Shown one piece after another: positions 17,300 to 26,883 of a stretch of 33,668 nt of DNA; position 1 is the first letter of the stretch, and each line of letters starts with the position of its first letter. The position numbers and the translations under genes are program-made. The notes under the pieces were generated by a model. That model was given only the letters and a program-made list of their open reading frames with translations. It was not told the origin of the DNA and searched no databases. The DNA comes from Silvibacterium sp. (GTDB lineage: Bacteria > Acidobacteriota > Terriglobia > Terriglobales > Acidobacteriaceae), in the NCBI GenBank assembly GCA_019232935.1, contig JAFAMZ010000227.1, positions 1 through 33,668 of the forward strand. The letters run 5' to 3'.

Positions 17300-18580
17300 A
17301 TGGAAATCGAGCTGTCTCCGATTGAAGCTCTTATGCCAATCGCGGCCTCCGATCCGGAGCGCGTGGCCGATCGAGCTCTCGCTCGCGTCAATAGCAATGC
17401 CGGCCGCAATTCGTACATCACCGTGGATGAAACCTGGACCCGCGCTCAGGCCGCTGCCCTCCCAGGGCGTACACAAGCAGGCTTGCCGCTCTTTGGCCTC
17501 CCCATCGCGCTCAAAGACTGCTTTGACCTCGAAGGTTTCGTCACCACGATCGGCTCTCGCTTCTACGGCCGCCACAACGCGCCCGCTCGCGAAGACTCCT
17601 GGGTTGCCGCGCAGCTTAAGGCCGCAGGGGCCATCATCGCCGGCAAGACCCACATGCAGATGCTCGCCTATGGCATCACCGGAGAGAACCGCGACTACGG
17701 CGATTGCCTTCAGCCCGAAGACGCAACCAGCCTGACCGGAGGCTCCTCCAGCGGCTCCGCGGCGGCCGTGCAGGAAGGCTCCGCAATCGCCGCCATCGGC
17801 ACAGACACCGGCGGCTCCATCCGCGCTCCTGCCGCACTTTGCGGGCTGGCTGGTTATCGCGCCTCGCTCGGCCTCGGACACTGGCGCGGCGGCGCGCACC
17901 TGGCCCAGTCCTTCGACACCATGGGCTGGCTCTGCCGCGACCTCCGCGACCTGCCGCTCCTCGCTGGTGCCCTCTTAAAGATCGGCCCAGAAGCTCAGCC
18001 TGAATCCACACCTCTGCGAGTAAGCGTGCTCTCCGGCGCCATGCTCGACGATTGCGACGCTTCTGTTCTCGCCTCCATGTCTGCCTGGAAGGAACGACTC
18101 CTCCGCGCAGGCGCGACCGTCAAAGACATGCAACCGGACTTCTGGGCCGACGCCTTCTCCATTTATGCCCCTCTGCAGGCAGTCGAAGCCGCGCGCCTGC
18201 ACGCCGGCTTCTTCGACGAGTTCGAGCCCGCCATTTCCGAGCGCTTCCGCTGGGGCGCATCTCTCCAAGCTCAGGAGATCGCCGAATGGAAAGCCCGCCA
18301 CCAAACCTTCGTTCGCCAGACCCGGCAGCTCTTCGAACATGCCGATTTTCTTGTGCTGCCCGCCGTCCCCATGCAGCGCCTCATCGCCGCAGAAGACCAG
18401 TCAGCTCAACGCCCACGCATCCTCCGCTACACCACGCCCGCGAGCCTCGCCGGACTCTCGGCCGTCGTGCTCCCCGGACATCCCGGCCTGCAGTTGCTCG
18501 CGGCTCGCGGCGACGACAGCCGCCTGCTCGCCTTCGCCGCCCGCCTCGGCACAATGCTCGCCGCAGAGAACGCATCGTGA
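17300..18580 (+). CDS. Amidase signature family amidohydrolase (AtzE/GatA-like)
   Basis: 'GLPIALKDCFDLEG' and the amidase signature 'LTGGSSSGSAAAVQEGSAIAAIGTDTGGSIRAPAALCGLAGY'. Confidence 0.93.
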   Translation: MEIELSPIEALMPIAASDPERVADRALARVNSNAGRNSYITVDETWTRAQAAALPGRTQAGLPLFGLPIALKDCFDLEGFVTTIGSRFYGRHNAPAREDSWVAAQLKAAGAIIAGKTHMQMLAYGITGENRDYGDCLQPEDATSLTGGSSSGSAAAVQEGSAIAAIGTDTGGSIRAPAALCGLAGYRASLGLGHWRGGAHLAQSFDTMGWLCRDLRDLPLLAGALLKIGPEAQPESTPLRVSVLSGAMLDDCDASVLASMSAWKERLLRAGATVKDMQPDFWADAFSIYAPLQAVEAARLHAGFFDEFEPAISERFRWGASLQAQEIAEWKARHQTFVRQTRQLFEHADFLVLPAVPMQRLIAAEDQSAQRPRILRYTTPASLAGLSAVVLPGHPGLQLLAARGDDSRLLAFAARLGTMLAAENAS

Positions 18581-18645
18581 TCGCACCAGGAGTCTGTTCT
18601 TACCAGGAGTCTTGATCGCGTGCGGAGCCGTTGTTAAGCTCGGGC

Positions 18646-19617
18646 ATGACCCCTCAAAAGAACCTGCTCGCGCTTGCTGCATTGTTCCTTGCGCTGCTCG
18701 GCTGCAACAGCGTCAAACGCGATCCCGGCCTTACGCCCGTCACTCTCCAGACAGACTGGTATCCCCAGCCCGAGCACGGCGGATTCTACGAGGCGCAGCT
18801 CAAAGGCTACTACCGGCAGGAGGGCCTCGACGTCACCATCGTCCCCGGCGGCCCTTATGTCGTCGCCGAACAACAGGTCTCCACCGGAGCAGCGCAGTTC
18901 GCCATGGGCTCGTCGGATCGCATCCTCGAAGCAGACTCGCATGGAGAATCGCTTGTCGCTGTCGCCGCCACTCTGCAAGGCGATCCGCAGGCTATCATGG
19001 TGCACGCAGATTCTCCCGTGCGCGATTTCCCCGATCTCCAAGGTCGCACCATTGCTGTCAAACCCGGCTCGACATGGTTCGAATACCTTATCGCGCGTTA
19101 CCAATTGAAGGGCGTTCGCGAAACGCCTGCGACCTACTCGATAGCCAACTTCCTGCAGGATCCCAATTACATCCAGCAGATATTCGTCACGTCGGAACCG
19201 TATTTCGCCCACAAGGCCGGAGTGCAGGTGCGAACGTTGCTTATTAGCAATACCGGTTACGCTCCCTATCGCGTCTTCTTCACCTCACGCGATTACCTCT
19301 CGCAGCACCCGGATACTGCAGCAAGATTTGTGCGCGCATCGCTGCGCGGATGGCGTGACTATATCGCGAATCCGCTCGAGGTGAACGCGCAATTGCTGAA
19401 ATTGAATCCTGCGATGAGCCTGGAACAGATGCAGTTCACCTGCCAGGCGCTCAAAGATGGCCACTTCATCTACCCGGACGACGATCCATCAAAGACCGGA
19501 TCCTTCGACCCCGGCCGTTGGTCGCAGATGTACCAGCAGCTCGTTGACCTCAAGCTGATCCACCATCCCGTCGACCCGGCCACGGCCTACACGATCCAGT
19601 TTGCCGGGAAAACCTAG
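18646..19617 (+). CDS. ABC transporter substrate-binding lipoprotein, NMT1/THI5-like
   Basis: Lipobox 'LLGCN'; 'VTLQTDWYPQPEHGGFYEAQLKGYYRQEGLDVTIVPGGP...AQFAMGSSDRIL' is typical of ThiY/NMT1-like proteins. Confidence 0.9.
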   Translation: MTPQKNLLALAALFLALLGCNSVKRDPGLTPVTLQTDWYPQPEHGGFYEAQLKGYYRQEGLDVTIVPGGPYVVAEQQVSTGAAQFAMGSSDRILEADSHGESLVAVAATLQGDPQAIMVHADSPVRDFPDLQGRTIAVKPGSTWFEYLIARYQLKGVRETPATYSIANFLQDPNYIQQIFVTSEPYFAHKAGVQVRTLLISNTGYAPYRVFFTSRDYLSQHPDTAARFVRASLRGWRDYIANPLEVNAQLLKLNPAMSLEQMQFTCQALKDGHFIYPDDDPSKTGSFDPGRWSQMYQQLVDLKLIHHPVDPATAYTIQFAGKT

Positions 19618-19982
19618 GACTTGGCTTGCAGCACCGCCTTAATGCCATCCAGCATCGCCTGAGGATTGAATTCCGCGTGAATGACTTCATCAGGGCAGTC
19701 GGTTTGTACAGAAACCCTGTAGTTGCAGATAAACACGACATCCTGATCGGGCCTGTGCTCCTTGATGTCGCTGCACAGCTTTTGGGCCGCCGGTACGTGC
19801 CCGTTACCATCGATGTCGATAATGACAAGCGAATACTTCATCAAATTCGCGAGCTTCAAGGCTTCTTCGAGCGAAGCCGTCGATTCGACCTCATAACCGT
19901 TCATTCGAAATATCTGGTCGCGAAGCACGCGAATCTGCTCGCGGCCACAGACATGGAGAAGCTTAGAGGAATTAGCTGTCAT
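19614..19982 (-). CDS. Degenerate receiver (response-regulator-like) domain protein
   Basis: ~120 aa; alternating beta/alpha pattern with 'YSLVIIDIDGNGHVPAAQKLCSDIKEHRPDQDVVFICNYRV'; no output domain. Confidence 0.6.
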   Translation of the reverse strand: MTANSSKLLHVCGREQIRVLRDQIFRMNGYEVESTASLEEALKLANLMKYSLVIIDIDGNGHVPAAQKLCSDIKEHRPDQDVVFICNYRVSVQTDCPDEVIHAEFNPQAMLDGIKAVLQAKS

Positions 19983-20060
19983 TTTGTGCTCCAAGCACTA
20001 CCAGAGGGAGCTGCGTCCGGCCCATTTGCCCGAATACCCTCAACCTGGCGGCATGTTGCC

Positions 20061-23000
20061 CTAAACCACGAAGTACTTCGCCTGCGGATGGTGCACGATC
20101 AGTGCATTCGTGCTCTGCTCCGGTTCGAGATGAAACCCCTCCGTGAGCCGCACCCCTATATTTTTCTCCGGCTCCAGCAGCTCGAATATTTTCGTCTGGT
20201 CCTCCAGGTTCGGGCACGCAGGATACCCAAAAGAATAGCGCGATCCGCGATACTTCTGATGGAACAGGTCTGTCACCCGTGGAGCATCGTCCCCGCCGAT
20301 GCCAAGCTCTGCGCGAATATCCCTGTGCACCAGCTCCGCCAGCGCCTCGGCCGTTTCCACACTCAACCCGTGCACATAGAGATAGCGCGTGAAATCACCG
20401 GCGTCGAACAGCGCCTTCGTTTCCACACTCGCCTGCGCGCCTATCGTCACCACCGAAAACCCGATCGCGTCCATTCGCCCGGACTCCTTCGGCAGGAAGA
20501 AATCCGCAATCGAGAGCTTGCGCCCTTCCCGCTGGCGCGGAAACGTGATGCGCAGCCGCTCCCGGCCCAGATCGTCCGCGTGGTACACGATCACGTCATT
20601 TCCATCTGCCTGCGCAGGAAAAAATCCATAGACCGCTTGCGGATGAAACCATCCCTTCGTCTTGATCTCTTCCTTCAGCTCTTCGAAGACAGGACGATAC
20701 TTCTCCTCGACCAGCCGCAGGTAGTCTGCAGCCGATGCGGTCTTCAGTTGCCACTGATTTTTGAAAAGAGCAATTTCGTTTACATGGCTGAAGACCTCAT
20801 CGAGGTCGTAATCTTTCCTGACGCGCACACCATAAAACGGAAGCTGCGGAATATCCGGCGCATCCGAAACCGCGCTTGAGCGCACAGTTGAGACTGGAGC
20901 AGCTCCAGCGCCGGCCTCCGGCACATTCGTCTTCGCGAAGACCTTCACCGTGCGGCCCTCTTCCAGCCGCTCCTGCCTGACCGCATCTTCATCTGCGGTC
21001 AGATCGCTCATGACGTGCAGGCCGGCGAAAGCGTCTTCTGCATAGAAGACAGCCGACGAGTACTCCTTGCGTAAATCATCCTCGACATACTTGCGCGTCA
21101 GCGCCGCTCCGCCGCAGATCACCGGCAGATTTATCTGCAGCCGCTCCAGATCCTGTATCACGTACTTCATTTCCAGCGTCGACTTCACCAGCAGGCCGCT
21201 CAGGCCGATGGCGTCCGCATTGTGCTCCTGGGCTGCCTTGATGATCACATCCGCCGGCTGCTTAATGCCCAAGTTCACCACCTTGAAGCCGTTATTCGAA
21301 AGGATGATGTCGACGAGATTCTTGCCAATATCGTGCACGTCGCCCTTTACCGTTGCCAGAACAATCGTCCCCTTCTGGTTCCCCTCGGCCTTCTCCATCT
21401 TCGGCTCCAGATACGCCACCGCCGCCTTCATCACCCCGGCCGAATCGAGCACCGACGGAAGCTGCATCTTGCGCGCGCCGAACAGCTCGCCCACCGTCTT
21501 CATCCCGTCCAGCAGAACTGTATTGATCAGGTCAAGCGGTGAATACGTAACCAGAGCAGTTTCAATTACCTCTTCGAGTGACTGCTTTCCTGTTCCATTC
21601 CCGATTGCGCGCTCGCCGCGAATGATCAGTTGCTTCAGCTTCTCTTCCGTCGACAGAGACTCAACCGCGACTTCATTTCCACCGATCGCAGCCTTGCTCT
21701 TGTCGCTGAAGTGCGCCATGTAGGCCTGCAGCGGATCGCCTCCCGAGCCGTTCTCACCTGACCGGTCCTGAAAAATCAGCTTTCGCGCCAGCTCCACTTC
21801 CCGCTCGGGAATCTTGTACAGCGGATAAATCTTCGAGTAATTGATGATCGCCGCATCCAGCCCGCGATCCACAGCCTCCTTCAGAAACACGCTGTTCAGT
21901 ACGCGCCGCGCGTAAGCATTCAGGCCGAAGCTGATATTGCTTATCCCCAGGATGGTCTTTGCCAGCGGCAATTCCTCCTTGATGCGCCGCACCGCCTCGA
22001 GCGTCTCGATGCCCGCCGTCCGATACTCCTCCTGCCCGGTCGAAATCGGCAGCGTCAGCGCGTCGAAGATCAGGTCCTGCCCGCGCAGCCCGTACTTCTC
22101 CGTGGCCAGTTCATAGATGCGCTTGGCAATTCCGACCTTCTTCTCCGCAGTAAGCGCCATGCCCTCTTCATCGATCGTCAGCGCGATCACCGCCGCTCCA
22201 TATCGGCGCGCCATCGGCAGCACCCGGCTCGTTCGCTTCTCCCCGTCTTCGAGGTTGATGGAGTTAATCACCGGCTTGCCCGGTATGCGCTTCAGCGCTT
22301 CCTCAATGACATCTGCCTCGGTCGAATCCACCAGAATGGGCGCGGGCACGCGCGTCGCAATCTTTTCGAGCACGCCGTTCATGTACGCCTTCTCGTCTTC
22401 GCCGACGATCGCGCAGCACAGGTCGAGCATCTGCGATCCTTCGGCGGCCAGCTTCTTCGCCAGCGCGAGAATCGCATCGTAGTCGCCCTTGCGCACCATC
22501 TCGCGGAAATGCTCGAGCCGTGTCGTCGTATTCATCTCCTCGGCGACGACCACCGGTTGCCCGTCCACTTCCAGTGGAACCGCGCTGAACGCGCTCGCCG
22601 CTACACCCTGCGCCTTTACATCGCGTGGCGCTGGCCTGGCATTTTTCACAGCCTCCGCGACAGCACGCAGATGCTCCGGGGTCGTACCGCAGCATCCGCC
22701 GACAACCTGCACGCCGTACTCCGTGACAAAGCGCCTGTGATAGGCGGCCAGTTCCTGCGGAGTCAGCGTGTAATGAGCCTGCCCGCCCACATTCTGCGGC
22801 AGCCCGGCATTGGGCAGCACGCTCACTGGACGCGTTGCGTTCTGGCACAGGAAGCGCACGCCGTCGTTCATCTCTGCCGGCCCTGTCGCGCAGTTCAGCC
22901 CGATGATGTCCGGATTAAAGCACTCGATGGCCGCCAGCGCGGCTCCGACTTCCGTCCCCAGCAGCATTGTGCCCGTTGCTTCGAGCGTGATCTGCATCTG

Positions 23001-23555
23001 CAGCGGCAATTTCCTGCCCAGGTTGCGCATGGCATCCTGGCACGCGGCCAGCGCGATTTTGGCCTGCAATAAATCCTGGCAGGTCTCAATCAGCAGTATG
23101 TCCGCGCCGCCTTCGATCAGAGCCTCGGCCTGCTCGACGTAATGCCTCGCCATCTCGTCGTAGCCGATGTGACCAAGGGAGGGGAGCTTCGTCGTAGGGC
23201 CAATCGAGCCGGCAACGAAGCGCGGCTTGTCCGGCGTCGAATAGTCCTGCGCGACCTCTTTCGCCAGCCTCGCCGCCGCGATGTTCAGCTCTCGTGTCTT
23301 GTCCTGAAGTTCGTACTCGGCAAGAACGATGCGGGTCGACCCGAAGCTGTTCGTCTCCACCACATCGCAGCCCGCCTCGAAAAAGCTGGCATGAATGCTG
23401 CGGATGATGTCCGGGCGGCTCAACGTGAGCAGTTCGTTGTAGCCCTCCTTGCCCCAGTAGTCGTCCACCGTGGGCGAGTGCACCTGGATATTGGTGCCCA
23501 TCGCTCCGTCGTATACGGCGACACGTTCGCGAATCAGTTCGAGGAAATCAGCCAT
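20061..23555 (-). CDS. metH: Cobalamin-dependent methionine synthase (all four modules)
   Basis: 'VYDGAMGTNIQ', 'GGCCGTTPEH', the pterin-binding module, cobalamin-binding 'DVHDIGKNLVDIILSNNGFKVVNLG' and the C-terminal AdoMet-activation domain. The ORF extends to 23582; the ATG at 23555 (MADFLELI) is preferred. Confidence 0.97.
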   Translation of the reverse strand: MADFLELIRERVAVYDGAMGTNIQVHSPTVDDYWGKEGYNELLTLSRPDIIRSIHASFFEAGCDVVETNSFGSTRIVLAEYELQDKTRELNIAAARLAKEVAQDYSTPDKPRFVAGSIGPTTKLPSLGHIGYDEMARHYVEQAEALIEGGADILLIETCQDLLQAKIALAACQDAMRNLGRKLPLQMQITLEATGTMLLGTEVGAALAAIECFNPDIIGLNCATGPAEMNDGVRFLCQNATRPVSVLPNAGLPQNVGGQAHYTLTPQELAAYHRRFVTEYGVQVVGGCCGTTPEHLRAVAEAVKNARPAPRDVKAQGVAASAFSAVPLEVDGQPVVVAEEMNTTTRLEHFREMVRKGDYDAILALAKKLAAEGSQMLDLCCAIVGEDEKAYMNGVLEKIATRVPAPILVDSTEADVIEEALKRIPGKPVINSINLEDGEKRTSRVLPMARRYGAAVIALTIDEEGMALTAEKKVGIAKRIYELATEKYGLRGQDLIFDALTLPISTGQEEYRTAGIETLEAVRRIKEELPLAKTILGISNISFGLNAYARRVLNSVFLKEAVDRGLDAAIINYSKIYPLYKIPEREVELARKLIFQDRSGENGSGGDPLQAYMAHFSDKSKAAIGGNEVAVESLSTEEKLKQLIIRGERAIGNGTGKQSLEEVIETALVTYSPLDLINTVLLDGMKTVGELFGARKMQLPSVLDSAGVMKAAVAYLEPKMEKAEGNQKGTIVLATVKGDVHDIGKNLVDIILSNNGFKVVNLGIKQPADVIIKAAQEHNADAIGLSGLLVKSTLEMKYVIQDLERLQINLPVICGGAALTRKYVEDDLRKEYSSAVFYAEDAFAGLHVMSDLTADEDAVRQERLEEGRTVKVFAKTNVPEAGAGAAPVSTVRSSAVSDAPDIPQLPFYGVRVRKDYDLDEVFSHVNEIALFKNQWQLKTASAADYLRLVEEKYRPVFEELKEEIKTKGWFHPQAVYGFFPAQADGNDVIVYHADDLGRERLRITFPRQREGRKLSIADFFLPKESGRMDAIGFSVVTIGAQASVETKALFDAGDFTRYLYVHGLSVETAEALAELVHRDIRAELGIGGDDAPRVTDLFHQKYRGSRYSFGYPACPNLEDQTKIFELLEPEKNIGVRLTEGFHLEPEQSTNALIVHHPQAKYFVV

Positions 23556-23686
23556 ATTTGCATGCTTGAACGCCTGCTGCAAGGCGGTTCTGCGAAGAAA
23601 CCAGCTCTATTTTCGATGTTACTCGACCGGAGACACGGGCGAAAAGTCGCACTCAGCGAATGGCGGCTTTCCCGACGCAACGTCAT

Positions 23687-23699
23687 TTACACCGTGTAA
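23687..23699. promoter_or_regulatory. Perfect inverted repeat TTACAC-C-GTGTAA upstream of metH
   Basis: 6-1-6 palindrome in the intergenic region between metH and nuoI. Confidence 0.3.
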
Positions 23700-23737
23700 G
23701 AGGATCACTATGCTCATGAACGCCTGCGGCAGACAGC

Positions 23738-24232
23738 CTACTTGACAGAGTCGGAATGCGCCGCCAGTTCTCCCGGCATGCCAACTCTCGGAACCAGCAT
23801 GTCTTCCTTGCGCATCACCAGCGTTGTCGCGTTCAGGCTCGCTAGCTCAAACCCGTGGCCGTGTGTAATGGCATCGGTGGGACAAGCCTCGACGCAGTAC
23901 CCGCAGAATATGCATCGGTTGTAGTCGATGTTATAGGTCTTGGCGTACCGTTCGGAGCTCGAAATCCGATTCTCCGCCGTATTCTCCGCCGCCTCGATGT
24001 AAATGCAGTTGGACGGGCACGCCGCCGCGCACAAAAAGCATGCCACGCACTTCTCAAGCCCATTCTCGTCCCGTTGCAGCACGTGCGCCCCACGAAATCG
24101 CTCCTGCAACACGGCGCCCCGCGTCGGCCCAGGCCCATCAGGATAGTTCTCGACCTCCGTAGGCTGGAATATCTCGCGGAAGGTGATGCTCATGCCTTTA
24201 CTGATGGCAGCAATGTTGCGCACGATGGACAT
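23738..24232 (-). CDS. nuoI: NADH-quinone oxidoreductase subunit I (2x[4Fe-4S] ferredoxin-like), stand-alone
   Basis: 'MSIVRNIAAISKGMSITFREIFQPTEVENYPDGPGPTRGAVLQERFRG' plus 'CVACFLCAAACPSNC' and 'CIFCGYCVEACPTDA'. Confidence 0.9.
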   Translation of the reverse strand: MSIVRNIAAISKGMSITFREIFQPTEVENYPDGPGPTRGAVLQERFRGAHVLQRDENGLEKCVACFLCAAACPSNCIYIEAAENTAENRISSSERYAKTYNIDYNRCIFCGYCVEACPTDAITHGHGFELASLNATTLVMRKEDMLVPRVGMPGELAAHSDSVK

Positions 24233-24326
24233 AGCACCAAGTATAGAGCCACTTCGTCCGCATGGAAAAAACCCACCGGAAAAAGCCGCTCCATTTGCCC
24301 AAAATCGAACCAAGGCAACGTGTTTC

Positions 24327-24825
24327 ATGCAAAGAGCTACGCGAACCGCACTCCTCGTTTTGATTATGGCCGTGGCGGCCCGATTCTGCTGTCCGCAGCC
24401 GGCTGGCGAAAAATTGAACATCACCGTAAATGGCCAAGTTCAATCCCTCACCGTCTCCGATCTCATATCCCTCCCTCACCACACCGTAACCATCCACAAT
24501 CTCACAGCAATGCCGACGAAACCTATTCCGGGATTTCGGTCATCGATCTGCTCGCCAGACTGGGCGTGCCCCGGGGAAAGAACCTTCACGGCAAAGCTCT
24601 TTCGGAGTACATCGTCACCACCGGCTCCGATGGATATAAAGCGGTGCTAGCCCTCGCCGAAGCCGATCCTGAATTTCACCGGGCGAAGTCACTGTGGCCG
24701 ACTCCATGGACGGCAAACCTCTCGACCCCAAAACTGGCCCCTTCGGTCTGATCGTTACCGAAGACAAACGGCCCGCCCGCTCCGTCCGCAGTCTGGTCTC
24801 CATCGAAGTAAAAATGGCCGAGTAG
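24327..24825 (+). pseudogene. Molybdopterin-dependent oxidoreductase-domain protein, disrupted by two frameshifts
   Basis: Continuous homology-like reading spread over three frames: MQRATRTALLVLIMAVAARF..LNITVNGQVQSLTVSDLISLPHHTVTIHN | HSNADETYSGISVIDLLARLGVPRGKNLHGKALSEYIVTTGSDGYKAVLALAEADPEFH | GEVTVADSMDGKPLDPKTGPFGLIVTEDKRPARSVRSLVSIEVKMAE*. Confidence 0.8.
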
Positions 24826-25111
24826 CGGCAATCATCGCCATTCGCGCACCTCGCATGATATCCTCAGCCCATAGGCGAGCCATGTGCACTTCTGCGACAA
24901 ATTTGCGCTGTGAATCCAGCCGTAATCGCTGGAACCGGGCATTTGCTCGCGCCATCGCGCCCCGCCGGCACCTCCGCGTGCTCCCCACCCGCACCCGGCC
25001 CGGTCTCTTCGCCTGCGACTAAGAACCGCCTCCGCAACTTTCAGGATCATAACTAAACAGATGTGCCTCGCGGCCATGGACGCAGGCGAACCCGCCTCCC
25101 AGGAGAGAACG

Positions 25112-26506
25112 ATGACAACCAAATCCGAAATCTACGCCCAGCACGGACCGAAACTGGTCACTCCGCTTCCGGGCCCGAATGCCCGCCGCATTGTCGAAGC
25201 CGACGACCGGCTCATCTCCCCCAGCTACACGCGCTCCTATCCCATGGTCGCAAAACGCGGTCGCGGCCTTCGCGTTGAAGATGTCGATGGCAACGAGTTT
25301 CTCGACTTCGCCGCCGGCATCGCAGTCACCTCCACCGGCCATTGCCATCCCGAGGTAGTTAAAGCCGTCCAGGACCAGGCCGCCGAGCTCATCCACATCT
25401 CCGGCACCGATTTCTATTACGAGGCTCTGGTCACCATGGCCGAGAGGCTCTCGGCCGTCGCACCTATGCCCGGCCCGCACCGCTTCTATTACGGCAACTC
25501 CGGAGCCGAAGCCGTCGAGTGCGCTCTCAAGATCGCCCGTTATCACACCGGTCGCCAGAACATCATCGCCTTCTTCGGAGCCTTCCACGGACGCACCATG
25601 GGCGCTCTCTCCCTCACTGCCTCCAAGCCCCAGCAGCGTCGCCGCTTCGCCCCCCTCGTCCCCGGCGTTACACACGTCCGCTACCCCTACACGTATCGCG
25701 GATGCAGCGGGGGTCCCCAGGAAGAGGAAGCTTTTGCCCTCGGCTGCGCCCGCTACATAGAGGACAAGCTCTTCAAAACCACCCTGCCTCCCGAAGAAGT
25801 CGCCGCCATCTTTATAGAGCCCATCCAGGGCGAGGGCGGATACGTTATAGCGCCGAATATCTTTGTGCAGGAGTTGCGCCGAATCTGCGACAAATACGGC
25901 ATCCTGCTAGTCGCCGATGAAGTCCAGTCTGGCGCCGGCCGCACCGGCAAGTGGTGGGCCATCGAGCACACCGGCGTTGAACCGGACATCGTCTGCATGG
26001 CCAAAGGCATCGCTTCCGGGATGCCGCTCGGCATCTGCATGACTCGTGCCGCCATCATGGACTGGAAGCCCGGCTCCCACGCCTCCACCTTCGGCGGAAA
26101 CCCCGTCTGCATCGCCGCTGCACTCGCCACCATGGATATCCTCGAGCGCGAGGGGATCGCCAACGCCGCAAAGATCGGCAATTTCATGTTCGATCGCCTG
26201 CGCGCGTGGCCTCAACGCTTCGACACCGTAGGCGAGGTGCGCGGGCGTGGCCTCATGATCGGCATCGAAATTGTGAAAGATAAAGACTCGCGCGAGCCCG
26301 CAGGCACCTGGCGTGATCGCGTCGTCGACTTGGCATTCGAGCGCGGCCTCCTGATTCTCGGGTGCGGAGAAACTTCCATTCGTCTCGCTCCGCCGCTCAT
26401 CGTCAACGAGCACGAGGCAAACATCGCGCTCGACATTCTCGAGGAATGCCTCGCACTTGTCGAAGAAGAGCAGGCGAAAAATTCATTGGCCGAGTCGGCC
26501 GTCTAG
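25112..26506 (+). CDS. Class III aminotransferase (4-aminobutyrate/acetylornithine aminotransferase-like)
   Basis: 'HRFYYGNSGAEAVECALKIARYHTGRQNIIAFFGAFHGRTMGALSLTASK', 'LLVADEVQSGAGRTGKWWAIEHTGVEPDIVCMAKGIASGMPLG'; ribosome-binding site aggagag before the ATG at 25112. Confidence 0.93.
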   Translation: MTTKSEIYAQHGPKLVTPLPGPNARRIVEADDRLISPSYTRSYPMVAKRGRGLRVEDVDGNEFLDFAAGIAVTSTGHCHPEVVKAVQDQAAELIHISGTDFYYEALVTMAERLSAVAPMPGPHRFYYGNSGAEAVECALKIARYHTGRQNIIAFFGAFHGRTMGALSLTASKPQQRRRFAPLVPGVTHVRYPYTYRGCSGGPQEEEAFALGCARYIEDKLFKTTLPPEEVAAIFIEPIQGEGGYVIAPNIFVQELRRICDKYGILLVADEVQSGAGRTGKWWAIEHTGVEPDIVCMAKGIASGMPLGICMTRAAIMDWKPGSHASTFGGNPVCIAAALATMDILEREGIANAAKIGNFMFDRLRAWPQRFDTVGEVRGRGLMIGIEIVKDKDSREPAGTWRDRVVDLAFERGLLILGCGETSIRLAPPLIVNEHEANIALDILEECLALVEEEQAKNSLAESAV

Positions 26507-26522
26507 TCCAATCCACCGATCT

Positions 26523-26556
26523 GGCGGCAGCTCCCTTGCTGTCGCCTTTTTCTTTT
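26523..26556 (+). terminator. Rho-independent terminator after aminotransferase gene
   Basis: Stem ggcggcag-ctcccttg-ctgtcgcc (one G:T pair) followed by tttttctttt. Confidence 0.75.
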
Positions 26557-26883
26557 GCGGTGAAACGTTCCGGAGCTCTCCCTCCACTATCCCAGCGTTG
26601 CCGGAAATCTTTACGGCTTGATGCTGTTTCGAGGAGACCGCGATGAATACGTGCGAGATGAATCAAAGAGGCGAAGTCGCTGGTTTTGAAAATAGTCCGT
26701 CTTCATCTACAAACTGGAGCAGCATCACTCGTCTCACTGAACTCCGAGCCCTGCCCTTCGGGCGCATCCCATGCGTCACTCTTACCGAGCGCGTCGTCGC
26801 ATTTCTGGAGCGATACAAGCCAGTTTATGGCCTTCAGTAACATTTCCCTGCCTCGCCGGTGTCGGATCACCACTGCTCGACCA

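Noticed and set aside
19626-20879. 417-codon plus-strand ORF opposite the receiver gene and metH
   Set aside because: Antisense to metH; Arg/Leu-rich shadow translation without domain features.
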